A stretch of DNA of 64,000 nt from assembly GCA_011050235.1 (NCBI GenBank), contig DRGC01000034.1:1-64000 (forward strand), given 5' to 3'. Below, piece after piece: positions 16,825 through 25,427 of this stretch (its first letter is position 1; each line of letters begins with the position of its first letter). Position numbers and translations under genes: made by a program. The DNA comes from Phycisphaerae bacterium (lineage in GTDB: Bacteria > Planctomycetota > Phycisphaerae > SM23-33). The notes below the pieces were generated by a model that saw nothing but the letters and a program-made list of their open reading frames with translations, ran no database searches and was not told the origin of the DNA.

Positions 16825-17421
16825 TCACACCCCACTGAGTCCCTTGCCGCCGGTGAGGAGGTTGATGGCCTCGTTGCGGGTAGCGGGGTTGCTTTTGAAT
16901 AGTCCCCGCATCGCCGAGGTGACCATGACCGCGCCGGGCTTGCGGATGCCGCGGATCGTCATGCAGGTGTGCTCGGCCTCGATGATGACGCCCACGCCGC
17001 GCGCGTCGAGGCGGTCCATCAGCATCTCGGCGATCTGGTTGGTCAGCCGCTCCTGCACCTGCGGGCGGCGGGCGAAATCTTCCACCACGCGGGCGAGTTT
17101 GCTGAGGCCGACCACCTTTCCCCGCGGCAGGTACGCCAGGTGGGCCCGACCCATAAAAGGCAGCAGATGGTGCTCGCACATCGAGTAGAACGAGATATCG
17201 CGCAGGATGACCATCTCGTCATACTGCTCGGTGAAGTGCACGTCGAGATGCCGGCCCGGATCGCTGGGCAGGCCGCTGAACAGCTCCGCGTACATTCGCG
17301 CCACGCGCTGGGGGGTGAACTCCAGGCCCTCGCGGGTGGGGTCCTCCCCGACGGCCACAAGAATCTGCCGGACCGCATTTTCAATCGTCTGAAGATCCAC
17401 GTGTTGTTTTTCGTCGCTCAT
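16825..17421 (-). CDS. folE: GTP cyclohydrolase I (type IA)
   Basis: A 198-aa protein with the family's sequence order: [15 protein letters not shown], the zinc and catalytic motif [29 protein letters not shown], and the third zinc Cys in EHTCMTIRG. The zinc ligands (Cys in CEHH, its second His, and the later Cys) are all present, so it is the classical zinc-dependent type. It converts GTP to dihydroneopterin triphosphate, the entry to both folate and queuosine/preQ0 synthesis. It lies next to queG, which fits a queuosine link. It has its own strong promoter. Confidence 0.95.
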   Translation of the reverse strand: MSDEKQHVDLQTIENAVRQILVAVGEDPTREGLEFTPQRVARMYAELFSGLPSDPGRHLDVHFTEQYDEMVILRDISFYSMCEHHLLPFMGRAHLAYLPRGKVVGLSKLARVVEDFARRPQVQERLTNQIAEMLMDRLDARGVGVIIEAEHTCMTIRGIRKPGAVMVTSAMRGLFKSNPATRNEAINLLTGGKGLSGV

Positions 17422-17445
17422 GGCCTCTCCTCGCCCGAAGGCGCT

Positions 17446-17474
17446 CTTATACGCCCCCGGCCGGTAGGCGTCAA
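17446..17474 (-). promoter_or_regulatory. Predicted folE promoter
   Basis: On the minus strand TTGACG (17474-17469), 17 bases, TATAAG (17451-17446). It lies in the 60-base gap just past the end of queG, so folE can be expressed separately. A GAGGAG-rich ribosome-binding site follows before the ATG at 17421. Confidence 0.65.
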
Positions 17475-17481
17475 ACGTGTA

Positions 17482-18408
17482 TCAGCCCGATGCCCGGGCC
17501 GCCAGGGCGGCATTGCGGAGGAACATCTCGTGCGTCGCCCGCCGCATGGCCGAGCCGCGCGTGGCAGCATCCCAGTCATCGCCGGACCAATCGAGAACAT
17601 CGCCGATCGTCAGCCTTTCTATGGCCTCGCGCGGCCGGGCCAGGTCGTCATCGCCGGGCGGCAGATCACGATTGTGCGGGCAGACGGTCTGACAGTCATC
17701 ACAGCCGAACACGCACGCATCCATCAGCGGCCAAAGCTCGCGGTCGATCTCGCCGCGATGCTCGATGGTCAGATAACTGCGACAACGGCGGGCGTCCAGC
17801 ATGCCGTCGCCGACAAGCGCGCCGGTCGGGCAGGCCCCGATGCAGGCGTCGCAGTCGCCGCACTGGGCGGCCACCGGCTCGTCGGGCGCAAGCGGCAGGT
17901 TGGAGACGATCTCACACAACACAACATAGCTGCCCAGGCCGGGCGCGATCAGACAGCCGTTCTTCCCGATCCAGCCGATCCCGGCGGCTGCCGCCAACGC
18001 GCGTTCGGCCACGGGGGCGGCGTCCACGAACGCCCTGCCGTCGAAGCTCGGCTCAAGCGCGCCGATGCGGTCCATCAGGCGGTGGCAGCGTTTCTTGAGG
18101 AGCTTGTGGTAATCGCGCCCGCGGGCGTAGCGAGCGATGAAGGCGTCCCCCAGCGTCTCAGCCGCCGGCGCATAGCTGACGGCCAGACAGATGACCGAGC
18201 GGGCGCCGGCGACCAGCTTTGCCGGGCGATGGCGTTTCCGGACATTGCGGGCCATGTAGGCCATCTCGGCCCCCATCCCCTCCGCCAGCCATCGGTCGAA
18301 CCGCTGGGAGTTTAGATCGGCATCGATCGGCGCGATGCCAACGCGGGCGAAGCCCTCCCGCCCGGCCAGGGCCTTTACCGCCTTCGTCAATGCTCGATCG
18401 ACAGACAT
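17482..18408 (-). CDS. queG: Epoxyqueuosine reductase
   Basis: 308 aa from the ATG at 18408; the longer frame has an unlikely extension. The N-terminal domain contains VICLAVSYAP. The ferredoxin-like region carries two [4Fe-4S] motifs: CGDCDACIGACPTGAL, and later CVFGCDDCQTVCPHN. The Asp in the FVDAAPVAERALA block matches the family's catalytic region. It reduces epoxyqueuosine to queuosine in tRNA using a cobalamin cofactor in characterised members. It is shorter than some family members, which carry extra C-terminal HEAT repeats. It sits upstream of folE on the same strand. Confidence 0.93.
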   Translation of the reverse strand: MSVDRALTKAVKALAGREGFARVGIAPIDADLNSQRFDRWLAEGMGAEMAYMARNVRKRHRPAKLVAGARSVICLAVSYAPAAETLGDAFIARYARGRDYHKLLKKRCHRLMDRIGALEPSFDGRAFVDAAPVAERALAAAAGIGWIGKNGCLIAPGLGSYVVLCEIVSNLPLAPDEPVAAQCGDCDACIGACPTGALVGDGMLDARRCRSYLTIEHRGEIDRELWPLMDACVFGCDDCQTVCPHNRDLPPGDDDLARPREAIERLTIGDVLDWSGDDWDAATRGSAMRRATHEMFLRNAALAARASG

Positions 18409-18449
18409 GCCGCCAGTGTAACCGAAGTGATGGGAGTTTCGCGGGACGA

Positions 18450-19679
18450 CTACTTGATCAGCCGCGCGTCGGCCAGATCCACGCAATCGGCCACGTCCAG
18501 TCCGTCGGGGCCGTAGTCCACGCGAACGATCAGGCGCTTGACGTTCGCCACGTCCAGCCGGAGAAAGCGGGCCTCGTCCCGCCCGGTCAGGCGAACGGGC
18601 TCGGCGAGTGTTTTGCCGTCAGCGATGATCGTCAGCACGGCGTCGCCGTGGGGACCGGCGACATCGTCGATGCCGGCCGTCATCACCAGCAGCGAAAACG
18701 CCCCGTCCAGATCGTAGGTCAACTCGCAGAAGCTGTGCATGCCGATGCCGCGCGGGTAGGTCCGCCCATCAAGCTGGATCGCCCCGCCGGTGACGTTGCG
18801 GTCGCGCCGGTACGCAAACGTCCAGGCCATCAAACCGTGCTCGCGGACATCGACGGGCTCCAGATCGCCCAGCGGCACGACGCGGTCGGAATGGAACCGA
18901 ATCTCCGCCACGGCATCCCGTCGGATCGTACACACGCCCAACTCCGGCGAGTTGACGAGCACCTTCTCGTCCGTCAGCTCGATGTCCGAGAACCTCAGCG
19001 CCGACCCGTCGGTCATGGCGACGACGCCGACGGCCTGAGGAATCTCCCGAGGCGGCGACGCCAGAACGATCGCCCGCGCCCGTTCGGCGGCGACCGCGCG
19101 GTCCCGCCCCTGCCAAGTGAAGGTGATCTCCGCGGCGGGGGGTCGAGCGCCCGCCAGGCCAATCGCCCGAAGCACGCCGGAGACCGGCAGGAGCTTGCCG
19201 TTTGTGTCCACCATCAGCATCTGGTCGGTCACCTCGCCGGTGAGTTTCATCTGGTCGCACAGCTCCCGCACATCCGCGGCGCTCTGGCCGATGGTGGGGA
19301 AATAGATCGTCTTGATCCGGTCGATGGGAACCGACAGGTTGCCCAACAAGCCGCCCGTCATCGTCAGCTTGCCGTCGGCGAATGTCACCCCCCCCGGGGC
19401 CACGTGATCGCCGCCGATGGTCTCGACGACCATCTTTCCCGGTTGCCGCATCAGCTCGGTCGGGCGGCGCGGGGAGGACGATTCCAGGGCCACCGCGGCC
19501 ACATCGGTGCGTGCGACGGTCTGCTCGCCGTCGGCCGTTGCGATCCGAACGGCCTGGGCGTCCACAGTCACCACGCGCCCCACAAGCTCCCGCCCGTCGA
19601 TGGTCGCCACCCGATCGCCGTCGGCGGCGCCCGCCAACGTCGTCAGCGTCAGGACAATCAGACTCGCGGCCACTCGCAT
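18450..19679 (-). CDS. Secreted protein with a C-terminal NPCBM-like domain
   Basis: A 409-aa protein with an N-terminal signal peptide (ASLIVLTLTTLAGAADG). The first part is beta-rich and contains two SMALL-barrel-like repeats of the form DGRELVGRVV and DGSALRFSDIELTD. The C-terminal ~130 residues match the NPCBM carbohydrate-binding-like module: YPRGIGMHSFCELTYDL, then MTAGIDD and LVVRVDYG-like strands ending in DADARLIK-type residues. It is the last gene of the 20-kb minus-strand operon, five bases after the preceding stop. A likely role is binding a sugar polymer in the envelope; this is inferred from the module. Confidence 0.72.
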   Translation of the reverse strand: MRVAASLIVLTLTTLAGAADGDRVATIDGRELVGRVVTVDAQAVRIATADGEQTVARTDVAAVALESSSPRRPTELMRQPGKMVVETIGGDHVAPGGVTFADGKLTMTGGLLGNLSVPIDRIKTIYFPTIGQSAADVRELCDQMKLTGEVTDQMLMVDTNGKLLPVSGVLRAIGLAGARPPAAEITFTWQGRDRAVAAERARAIVLASPPREIPQAVGVVAMTDGSALRFSDIELTDEKVLVNSPELGVCTIRRDAVAEIRFHSDRVVPLGDLEPVDVREHGLMAWTFAYRRDRNVTGGAIQLDGRTYPRGIGMHSFCELTYDLDGAFSLLVMTAGIDDVAGPHGDAVLTIIADGKTLAEPVRLTGRDEARFLRLDVANVKRLIVRVDYGPDGLDVADCVDLADARLIK

Positions 19680-19683
19680 GCGG

Positions 19684-20892
19684 TCACTCCTCCTGCTCGG
19701 CCAGGCGGCGGTGGTAATCGGACACCAGCCGGCGGTACCTGGACGACATCGCCCGTCGCATGATCTGCTGGATTTCCTCGCGCCGTCGCGGCGGCAGCGT
19801 GGACCAGTCGCCCGATTCGTCCGTATCGTGCACGGTGGCCCGCTTGGTCGGTTCCGGCAGGCGCCCGGCGATCAGCCGAGACACCTCCAGCGGCGACGTC
19901 GGCCGAGACGGTCGTTGGCCCGGGGATGGGCGCTGCTGGTCCTGCCGGCCGCGCGATTGTTCGTTCTGCCGCTTCTGTCGCTGTCGCTGCTGCGATTGGC
20001 TGTCGCTTTGCCGCTGGTTCTCTTCGATCGTCCGGATCAGGTCTTCCAGCACGAGGATGATTTCCTGCTGCTTGGCCTGGGTCGCCCGACCGCTGTCGGC
20101 GGCCTCGAGCTTGTCGGTCACTTGGCCCATCATCTCGCCTACCGTCTCCAACGGATTGGCGTAGATCTCCTCCAGTTGCTCGACCCGAGCCATCAGCAGA
20201 CGGACCTCATCCTCCGTCATCGCCAGGCCGTAGTTCTTCAGGCAGAACGCATAGGCCTGCTTGGCGTAGAGGCCTCGGCCGGCCTGGTCGTACGTCTGGC
20301 CCGCCCGCACGGCGGCGGTCGCGGCAAAACTGATCCGCTCGGGCATGGCCTTGAGCATCTGGTGATAGGCCTCAGCCGCCTCGATGGCCTGGCCGTCGGC
20401 GCGGAGTCCGTCGGCGTAAAGCAAATGCTTGGCCGCCGCCAGCAGTGTGGTCTGCTGGGCGTCGAGCAACTTCTTCGCCGTGGCGACCGCCTGGTCGTTC
20501 TTGCCGGCGGCCAGAAGCTCGCGAGCCCGGGCGAAACGCGGATCGACCAGCGCCAACGCCTTCGCGATCCGCCGGATGCCCTGCAGCCGCGTCGTCGCCT
20601 GCTCCTCGCGCAGCAGTTTGACCGCCTCGGCGATCTGCTGCGGGTCGTACAGCAGGCCCTGGCGAATCTCGGCGATGACCTGTTCGCGCTCCACCTCCAG
20701 CCGTCGGACGTTGGCCTGGGCGATCAACTCCAGCAACTCATCCTCCGACAGCGGGGACAGCACGTCCTCCAGCGCGCCCGGTTCGGCCGGCGGCTCAATC
20801 GCCTGGGCGAATGCCGTCGCCGTAACGGCCGCCCCGATCAGGCACGCCGCCGCCCACACCATCGCCGTGCCGCCAAACCTGCGGTCGATCAT
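19684..20892 (-). CDS. Exported helical-repeat protein of the MoxR-linked operon
   Basis: 402 aa from the ATG at 20892, which overlaps the upstream stop by four bases. A signal peptide (MVWAAACLIGAAVTATAFAQ) is followed by TPR-like helices (AAKHLLYADGLRADGQ, AEAYHQMLKAMPERI), a Gln/Arg-rich low-complexity region (about residues 285-330) and a C-terminal block WSTLPPRRREEIQQIM...RYRRLVSDYHRRL. That block resembles the end of planctomycete proteins next to vWA genes. Probably a periplasmic scaffold; no enzymatic motif seen. Confidence 0.75.
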   Translation of the reverse strand: MIDRRFGGTAMVWAAACLIGAAVTATAFAQAIEPPAEPGALEDVLSPLSEDELLELIAQANVRRLEVEREQVIAEIRQGLLYDPQQIAEAVKLLREEQATTRLQGIRRIAKALALVDPRFARARELLAAGKNDQAVATAKKLLDAQQTTLLAAAKHLLYADGLRADGQAIEAAEAYHQMLKAMPERISFAATAAVRAGQTYDQAGRGLYAKQAYAFCLKNYGLAMTEDEVRLLMARVEQLEEIYANPLETVGEMMGQVTDKLEAADSGRATQAKQQEIILVLEDLIRTIEENQRQSDSQSQQRQRQKRQNEQSRGRQDQQRPSPGQRPSRPTSPLEVSRLIAGRLPEPTKRATVHDTDESGDWSTLPPRRREEIQQIMRRAMSSRYRRLVSDYHRRLAEQEE

Positions 20893-23144
20893 GGCTGGGG
20901 CTCCTCGTCGCCGGCGCTGGGCGGGCGAAGCTTGGCGTCCAGCGACAGGGTCATGGTCTGCAATCGCTCCTGCCGCTCGGCCAGGTGCTGACACCGCGCG
21001 GCAAGCTGCTCGGGCGTCATCTCGCCCGCGCCGGCGTCCAGTTCGGCCGTGCGGGTGGCGATTTGCTTCTGCAGCCGCCAGAGCATCTTCAGTTCAGCCA
21101 CCGGCGGAACGAGCGGGCCGTCGCTGCCGCCCCCGCCGCCGCCCCCGCCCTTTTTCTTTCGCCGCTTGGCCAACTCCTCGCGGATCGACGCGATCATCTC
21201 CGCCAAGGCCAGTTCCACGTCCTCCTGAATGCCCTGGGTCACCAAATCGGCCTGCCGATCGGCCAGGCGCGTCTGCAGGAGCGTCAACTGTTTGGCCACC
21301 TCGGCCAGCACGGCTGGGAAGACGGCCGTCTTGCCCTCTTCCTTGAGAATCTCGCCGACCTTGCCCACATCGTCGGCCAAACGCCCTTCGCCCCGCGACA
21401 GCTCGGTCAGACGCAACTGCTGCAGCCGCTCGTACCCGTCGGGCCCTCGCTGGCCCCGGACGTCCTTCGTCGCGGCGCTGATGTTCTTTTGACCTTCCAG
21501 GATCGTCTTGAGCATCTGGTCGATGGCGGCCAACTGCTGGGCCTCGAGCATATCCTCTTCACGTGCGATGGCCTCGGCCAATGCCTCGCGGGCCTTCTCG
21601 AGCTTCTCGACGGCCTGGCGCTGATCGGCGTTGGCGTCGGCTGCGCGCTGCGATCCGCTCTGGCCGCCGCTCTGGTCACTGAGCTTGTCGGAGGCCTTCT
21701 GCATGTCCCCGCCGGCCTGCTCGACGTCGGTCTGGCCCGGCGTGGGCTGGGTGGTTTCGTCGCCGGCCATATCGGTGGCGGTCTTGTCGGTCCGATCGGC
21801 CAGATCGCCCTGCTCGGAGGCCTGATCCTTCAGCGGGCGGGCCGCCTTGTCCTTGATGCGTTGGCGGAGTTGGGCCAGCTTGTAGGCGTCGTCTTTGAGC
21901 AGTCGCAGCGCCTCGGCCTGATGCTTGGCGGCCTGGGCGGGCTGTTGGCCTTCGAGCTTGTCGCCGGCCGACCGCATCTCGCCGGCGGCGGCCTTGAGCG
22001 ATTGGGTGTCGGCCTGTTGGCCCGTCTGGTCGGCCAGCTCGCCAACCCCCTTGGCCAGGTCAGCGGTCTCATCGGCCAGGTCGCTCTGCTGGGCGCCAAG
22101 CTTTCCCGAAGGCGAATCGGCCCCCGCCTGCTGCAGCGCGTCGGCCAGCGCCTTCTCGGCCGCGCGCAGGTCGGCGGCGGCATCTTCCTGACGTTTGGCG
22201 GCCTCGGCTGCGCTGGGAACGTCCAGGGCGCTGGCGGCCGCCTTCATCGCCTCGGCGGCCTGAGCGACAGCCTGGCGAGCATCCTCCAGGCGCTCGGGGT
22301 CGGCGCCGAGCTTGGCCAGGCCCTTGGCCAGCGGGGACGACTTGGCGGCGGCATCTTTGAGCTTGTCCGCCAAGGCGCCGGTTCGTTCGGCCAGCTCGCC
22401 CTGCGCCCGGCCGACCAACGGAAGCTTGTCCACGCCGACCTGCCCGGTCGATGCGGACAGCTTGTCCTGCTGCCGGATCAATTGACGAACAGCCTCCCGC
22501 AGGCTGCCAAGCTCCCTCAGGGCGTCATTGGATTTGTCCTGGCTCTGCTGCTGCGTCTTGCCCAGCAGCGCCTCCTGACGTGAGATGATCGACTTCAACT
22601 GCTCGGTCAGCTCCGCCAGCCGCCGGTCCAGTTCCTTCGCCTCGGCCGTCAGTCGCGATTGGTTTTCCAGTTTCCGCTGCTTGGCCAGCAGCTTGTCGAG
22701 CTGGTCGAGCCTTTGACGCCAGTCCTTCAGGCGCTCGGCGCGCTCGTCCATGTCCAACGTGCCGCTCTGGAGCAGTTCCAGGAGCCTCTGGAGCTCGACG
22801 ATCACATCCGACTGGCCCGCCGCCGCCGCGCTAACCAGGCCCTGGCGTAACTGTGAGGCGACCTTGTCCATGTCCTCTGCGATAAACGCCCGCCGGGCTT
22901 CCCGCACGGCCTGGCGAAGGACCTGAGCTGTCTCCGGCTCGGTCGCCTCCAGCAAATTGGCGACCTTCAGCATCTGGTCGGTCAACTGCGTGAATTGCTC
23001 GCGGGTGAAGTTGACGCGGGCGACGATCTCGGCGTTGGGGTCATTCGTTTGGGCCGACGCCAACAGCGCCGCCCCAAGCCCAACGACAACGGCCAGCACG
23101 CAACGGCCGAGACGATTGGATCGGATTGTCATGGTCTGTGTCAT
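20889..23144 (-). CDS. Large secreted coiled-coil protein
   Basis: A 751-aa protein with a signal peptide (VLAVVVGLGAALLASAQ), then about 600 residues of nearly uninterrupted heptad-patterned, Ala/Glu/Lys/Gln-rich sequence containing repeated short units such as LADKLKDAA, AADLRAAEKAL and LADETADLAKG. Near residue 635 a basic KRRKKKGGGG stretch and an eight-glycine run precede a further helical tail. Start and stop overlap the neighbours by four bases on each side. It is likely an elongated periplasmic or envelope-spanning structural protein coupled to the vWA/MoxR genes. Homologues would be hard to find because of the low complexity. Confidence 0.78.
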   Translation of the reverse strand: MTQTMTIRSNRLGRCVLAVVVGLGAALLASAQTNDPNAEIVARVNFTREQFTQLTDQMLKVANLLEATEPETAQVLRQAVREARRAFIAEDMDKVASQLRQGLVSAAAAGQSDVIVELQRLLELLQSGTLDMDERAERLKDWRQRLDQLDKLLAKQRKLENQSRLTAEAKELDRRLAELTEQLKSIISRQEALLGKTQQQSQDKSNDALRELGSLREAVRQLIRQQDKLSASTGQVGVDKLPLVGRAQGELAERTGALADKLKDAAAKSSPLAKGLAKLGADPERLEDARQAVAQAAEAMKAAASALDVPSAAEAAKRQEDAAADLRAAEKALADALQQAGADSPSGKLGAQQSDLADETADLAKGVGELADQTGQQADTQSLKAAAGEMRSAGDKLEGQQPAQAAKHQAEALRLLKDDAYKLAQLRQRIKDKAARPLKDQASEQGDLADRTDKTATDMAGDETTQPTPGQTDVEQAGGDMQKASDKLSDQSGGQSGSQRAADANADQRQAVEKLEKAREALAEAIAREEDMLEAQQLAAIDQMLKTILEGQKNISAATKDVRGQRGPDGYERLQQLRLTELSRGEGRLADDVGKVGEILKEEGKTAVFPAVLAEVAKQLTLLQTRLADRQADLVTQGIQEDVELALAEMIASIREELAKRRKKKGGGGGGGGSDGPLVPPVAELKMLWRLQKQIATRTAELDAGAGEMTPEQLAARCQHLAERQERLQTMTLSLDAKLRPPSAGDEEPQP

Positions 23145-25402
23145 GGGCTCCCCTGGCCCGCCGTCGGTCTGTCGCCCGGCTTGCGGCGGCCGGTCGAATC
23201 GAACGCCTTACCGATTTCCTGTTCCTGTCGGCGATGGATGCCCTCCAGAATCTGCTGCGACCACTGGAGGATCACCTGCAGTCGATTGGCCAGTTCCTGG
23301 CGACTTTGCAGCTTGGCCATCCGCTGCAGGATGGTCTGCATCTCGGCGGCGATCTGCTTCTGCCGCCCTGCGATTTCGTCGATCCGTTCGGCCAGCGCCG
23401 GCGGGGCCGTCTCGACGGCCGCCAGCGCCAACTCCGCCAGCGCCGCTTCGATCGCGGTAGCGACCTGCCCGAGCGGCGCGATGATGTCTGTCCGCAGATT
23501 CTGCACGTCGGTCGCCGCGCCTACGCGATTGTATGCCATCTCATCGGCGATAAGCAGGAGTTTCTCGCGCGCCGTGACCACCTCGGTGTGGACGCTTCGC
23601 TGCAGGCCGGCCGAATCGGCCAGACGCGTGCGGACCTCGGCGGCGATGGCCTCATCGGTCAGACCCTCGCCGGCGGCAGCGCTCTTGGCGACGGCGCTGT
23701 TCTGCTGGGAGAGCGCCTGGAGAAACTCCGTGCGAATCGCCTTCTGGCGCATGATCAGATCGGCCAGAAGGTCTTCGGAGCTGATGATCCGCAGGCTGAT
23801 GTTGCCGCTTCGGCCGGTGTTGGGCCCGCCGAATTTGCCGGGCAGGATGTCCACCGCTTCGGCCGATAGGACGATCGTCCCGCCGGGGGCCGGCGCTCGA
23901 CCGGCCAGGTCGAACTCGTAGCGCTGCGTCAGGTCCAGCGGCGCCCTGTCGCCGGCGGTCATCGGGATCGGCTCAACAGCCGACGGCTCGGCCGCACCCG
24001 CCAGCGCCAGCGACACAGTCACGCTCGCCAGCCCCGCGTCGTCTTTCACACGGATCAGAAGCGGCACGATCGCCTGCGGCGTCACGGCAGCGCCGACGCC
24101 GGACTTGCGCAGTTCCACGCTCGGGGCGGTGTCCGGCTGCAGGTGCACGATGTAGGTGGCCCCCCGTCGGTTCTGGTAGCCTTGCACGTCGGTCAGCCGT
24201 AGTCGCAGCGTCATCGTCCGCGCCTCGTTGACCTCGCCGACAGCCAATCGGCCAACGACGCGGCGAGGCCGGGGGTCGGCCTCCGAAATCGCCTTGACGG
24301 CCAGCGGCTGGGCCAGGTCCTGCTGGTCGTCGTGGAGGAAGGCTTCGGCGGCGGCTAGGTCCTTGGTCGCCATCGCCTCGATGCGCAACCCGCCGCCGAC
24401 GGGTATGACCAGCATGCCGCCGGTCCCCTCGACCGGCTGGTCGGGCCGGCGCATGTAGGCCGGGCTCTCCACGACAAAATGCAGGTCCACCAGGGCCGGC
24501 GCGTCGACCAGGCGCACGCGGTGCGGGCGCCGCTTGTCGCGCTCGTCGTCGCCGCCGGTGACGTAAAAGTCGAACGGCTCGGTCACCGTGCGAAAGATGA
24601 TGTCGTATTGCGGGCCGTTGTCGCCGGCCAGAGGGACGGGCTCTTCCGTTCGTCCGATCGACGGATACCGGGCGTGAACCGTCACGGTCGCCGGGGCCGT
24701 CGAGCCGGCCTCCACCACGACCGCCACATGCAGATCGTCGCCGCGGACAAGCGTGAAATCGGGGCCTCCCTGCACCGTCAGGTAGGTTCGCTGCGGCCAG
24801 GCCACGTCGGCGAAGGCGATGTTCCGCATCGCCCACAGCCGCACCAGATCCGTCTGCCAAATCGCCAGTCCCGCCAGCAGCCCCAGCGCCGACAGCGTCA
24901 CGCGGAGCATTCGCCGCAACTGGCGACGCTCGACGACATCCTTAAACGGCAGCGGCCGGGCCAGGTCGTTCGCCTCCGCGACGACTTGATCGGCCATCGC
25001 GCGGCTGGTCCCGGGCGGAAGCGACTCGCCGTCGAACTGAACCGCACTGACCAGGCGAGCCTGCAGGCGGGGAAAACGCCGCTCCAGCAGCAGCGACAGA
25101 TCCAGCAGCCGAATCGGCGCCGCCAACGGACGAACGGTCCGCGACCAGATCACCCATCCCAACCCCGCCATCGCCACCGTCATCACCAGCGCCCGGTGCG
25201 ATCGCTCCAGGCGAAGCCCGTAGTCCAGCGTCAACGTCGCCAGCACCACGGCCACCGCCGCCACCAAGGCCCAGCAGAGCCCCTCGGCCGCCAGGCGCAG
25301 ACGAATCGCGCGGCGCAGCGCGCCGAACTTGGCGCCGACGGCGTCGGCCAGCCGACCGTCGGCCTTGCCGCCGGAGGCGTGTCGGTTGGGCGTTGGGCTC
25401 AT
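23141..25402 (-). CDS. Large membrane protein, DUF4175-like
   Basis: 753 aa from the ATG at 25402; a TTG at 25435 that would overlap the upstream stop is an alternative. Two membrane helices lie near the N-terminus (LVAAVAVVLATLTLDYGL, then ALVMTVAMAGLGWVIW) and a third near residue 175. A long periplasmic beta-rich region with Ig-like repeats follows, and the last ~200 residues are helical and coiled-coil (from EDLLADLIMRQKAIRTEFL). This plan resembles DUF4175 proteins, which often neighbour BatA/vWA genes. Role unknown; likely a partner of the downstream coiled-coil protein. Confidence 0.72.
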   Translation of the reverse strand: MSPTPNRHASGGKADGRLADAVGAKFGALRRAIRLRLAAEGLCWALVAAVAVVLATLTLDYGLRLERSHRALVMTVAMAGLGWVIWSRTVRPLAAPIRLLDLSLLLERRFPRLQARLVSAVQFDGESLPPGTSRAMADQVVAEANDLARPLPFKDVVERRQLRRMLRVTLSALGLLAGLAIWQTDLVRLWAMRNIAFADVAWPQRTYLTVQGGPDFTLVRGDDLHVAVVVEAGSTAPATVTVHARYPSIGRTEEPVPLAGDNGPQYDIIFRTVTEPFDFYVTGGDDERDKRRPHRVRLVDAPALVDLHFVVESPAYMRRPDQPVEGTGGMLVIPVGGGLRIEAMATKDLAAAEAFLHDDQQDLAQPLAVKAISEADPRPRRVVGRLAVGEVNEARTMTLRLRLTDVQGYQNRRGATYIVHLQPDTAPSVELRKSGVGAAVTPQAIVPLLIRVKDDAGLASVTVSLALAGAAEPSAVEPIPMTAGDRAPLDLTQRYEFDLAGRAPAPGGTIVLSAEAVDILPGKFGGPNTGRSGNISLRIISSEDLLADLIMRQKAIRTEFLQALSQQNSAVAKSAAAGEGLTDEAIAAEVRTRLADSAGLQRSVHTEVVTAREKLLLIADEMAYNRVGAATDVQNLRTDIIAPLGQVATAIEAALAELALAAVETAPPALAERIDEIAGRQKQIAAEMQTILQRMAKLQSRQELANRLQVILQWSQQILEGIHRRQEQEIGKAFDSTGRRKPGDRPTAGQGSP

Positions 25403-25427
25403 GGTTGCATTCTCGTTGTCCTGTCTG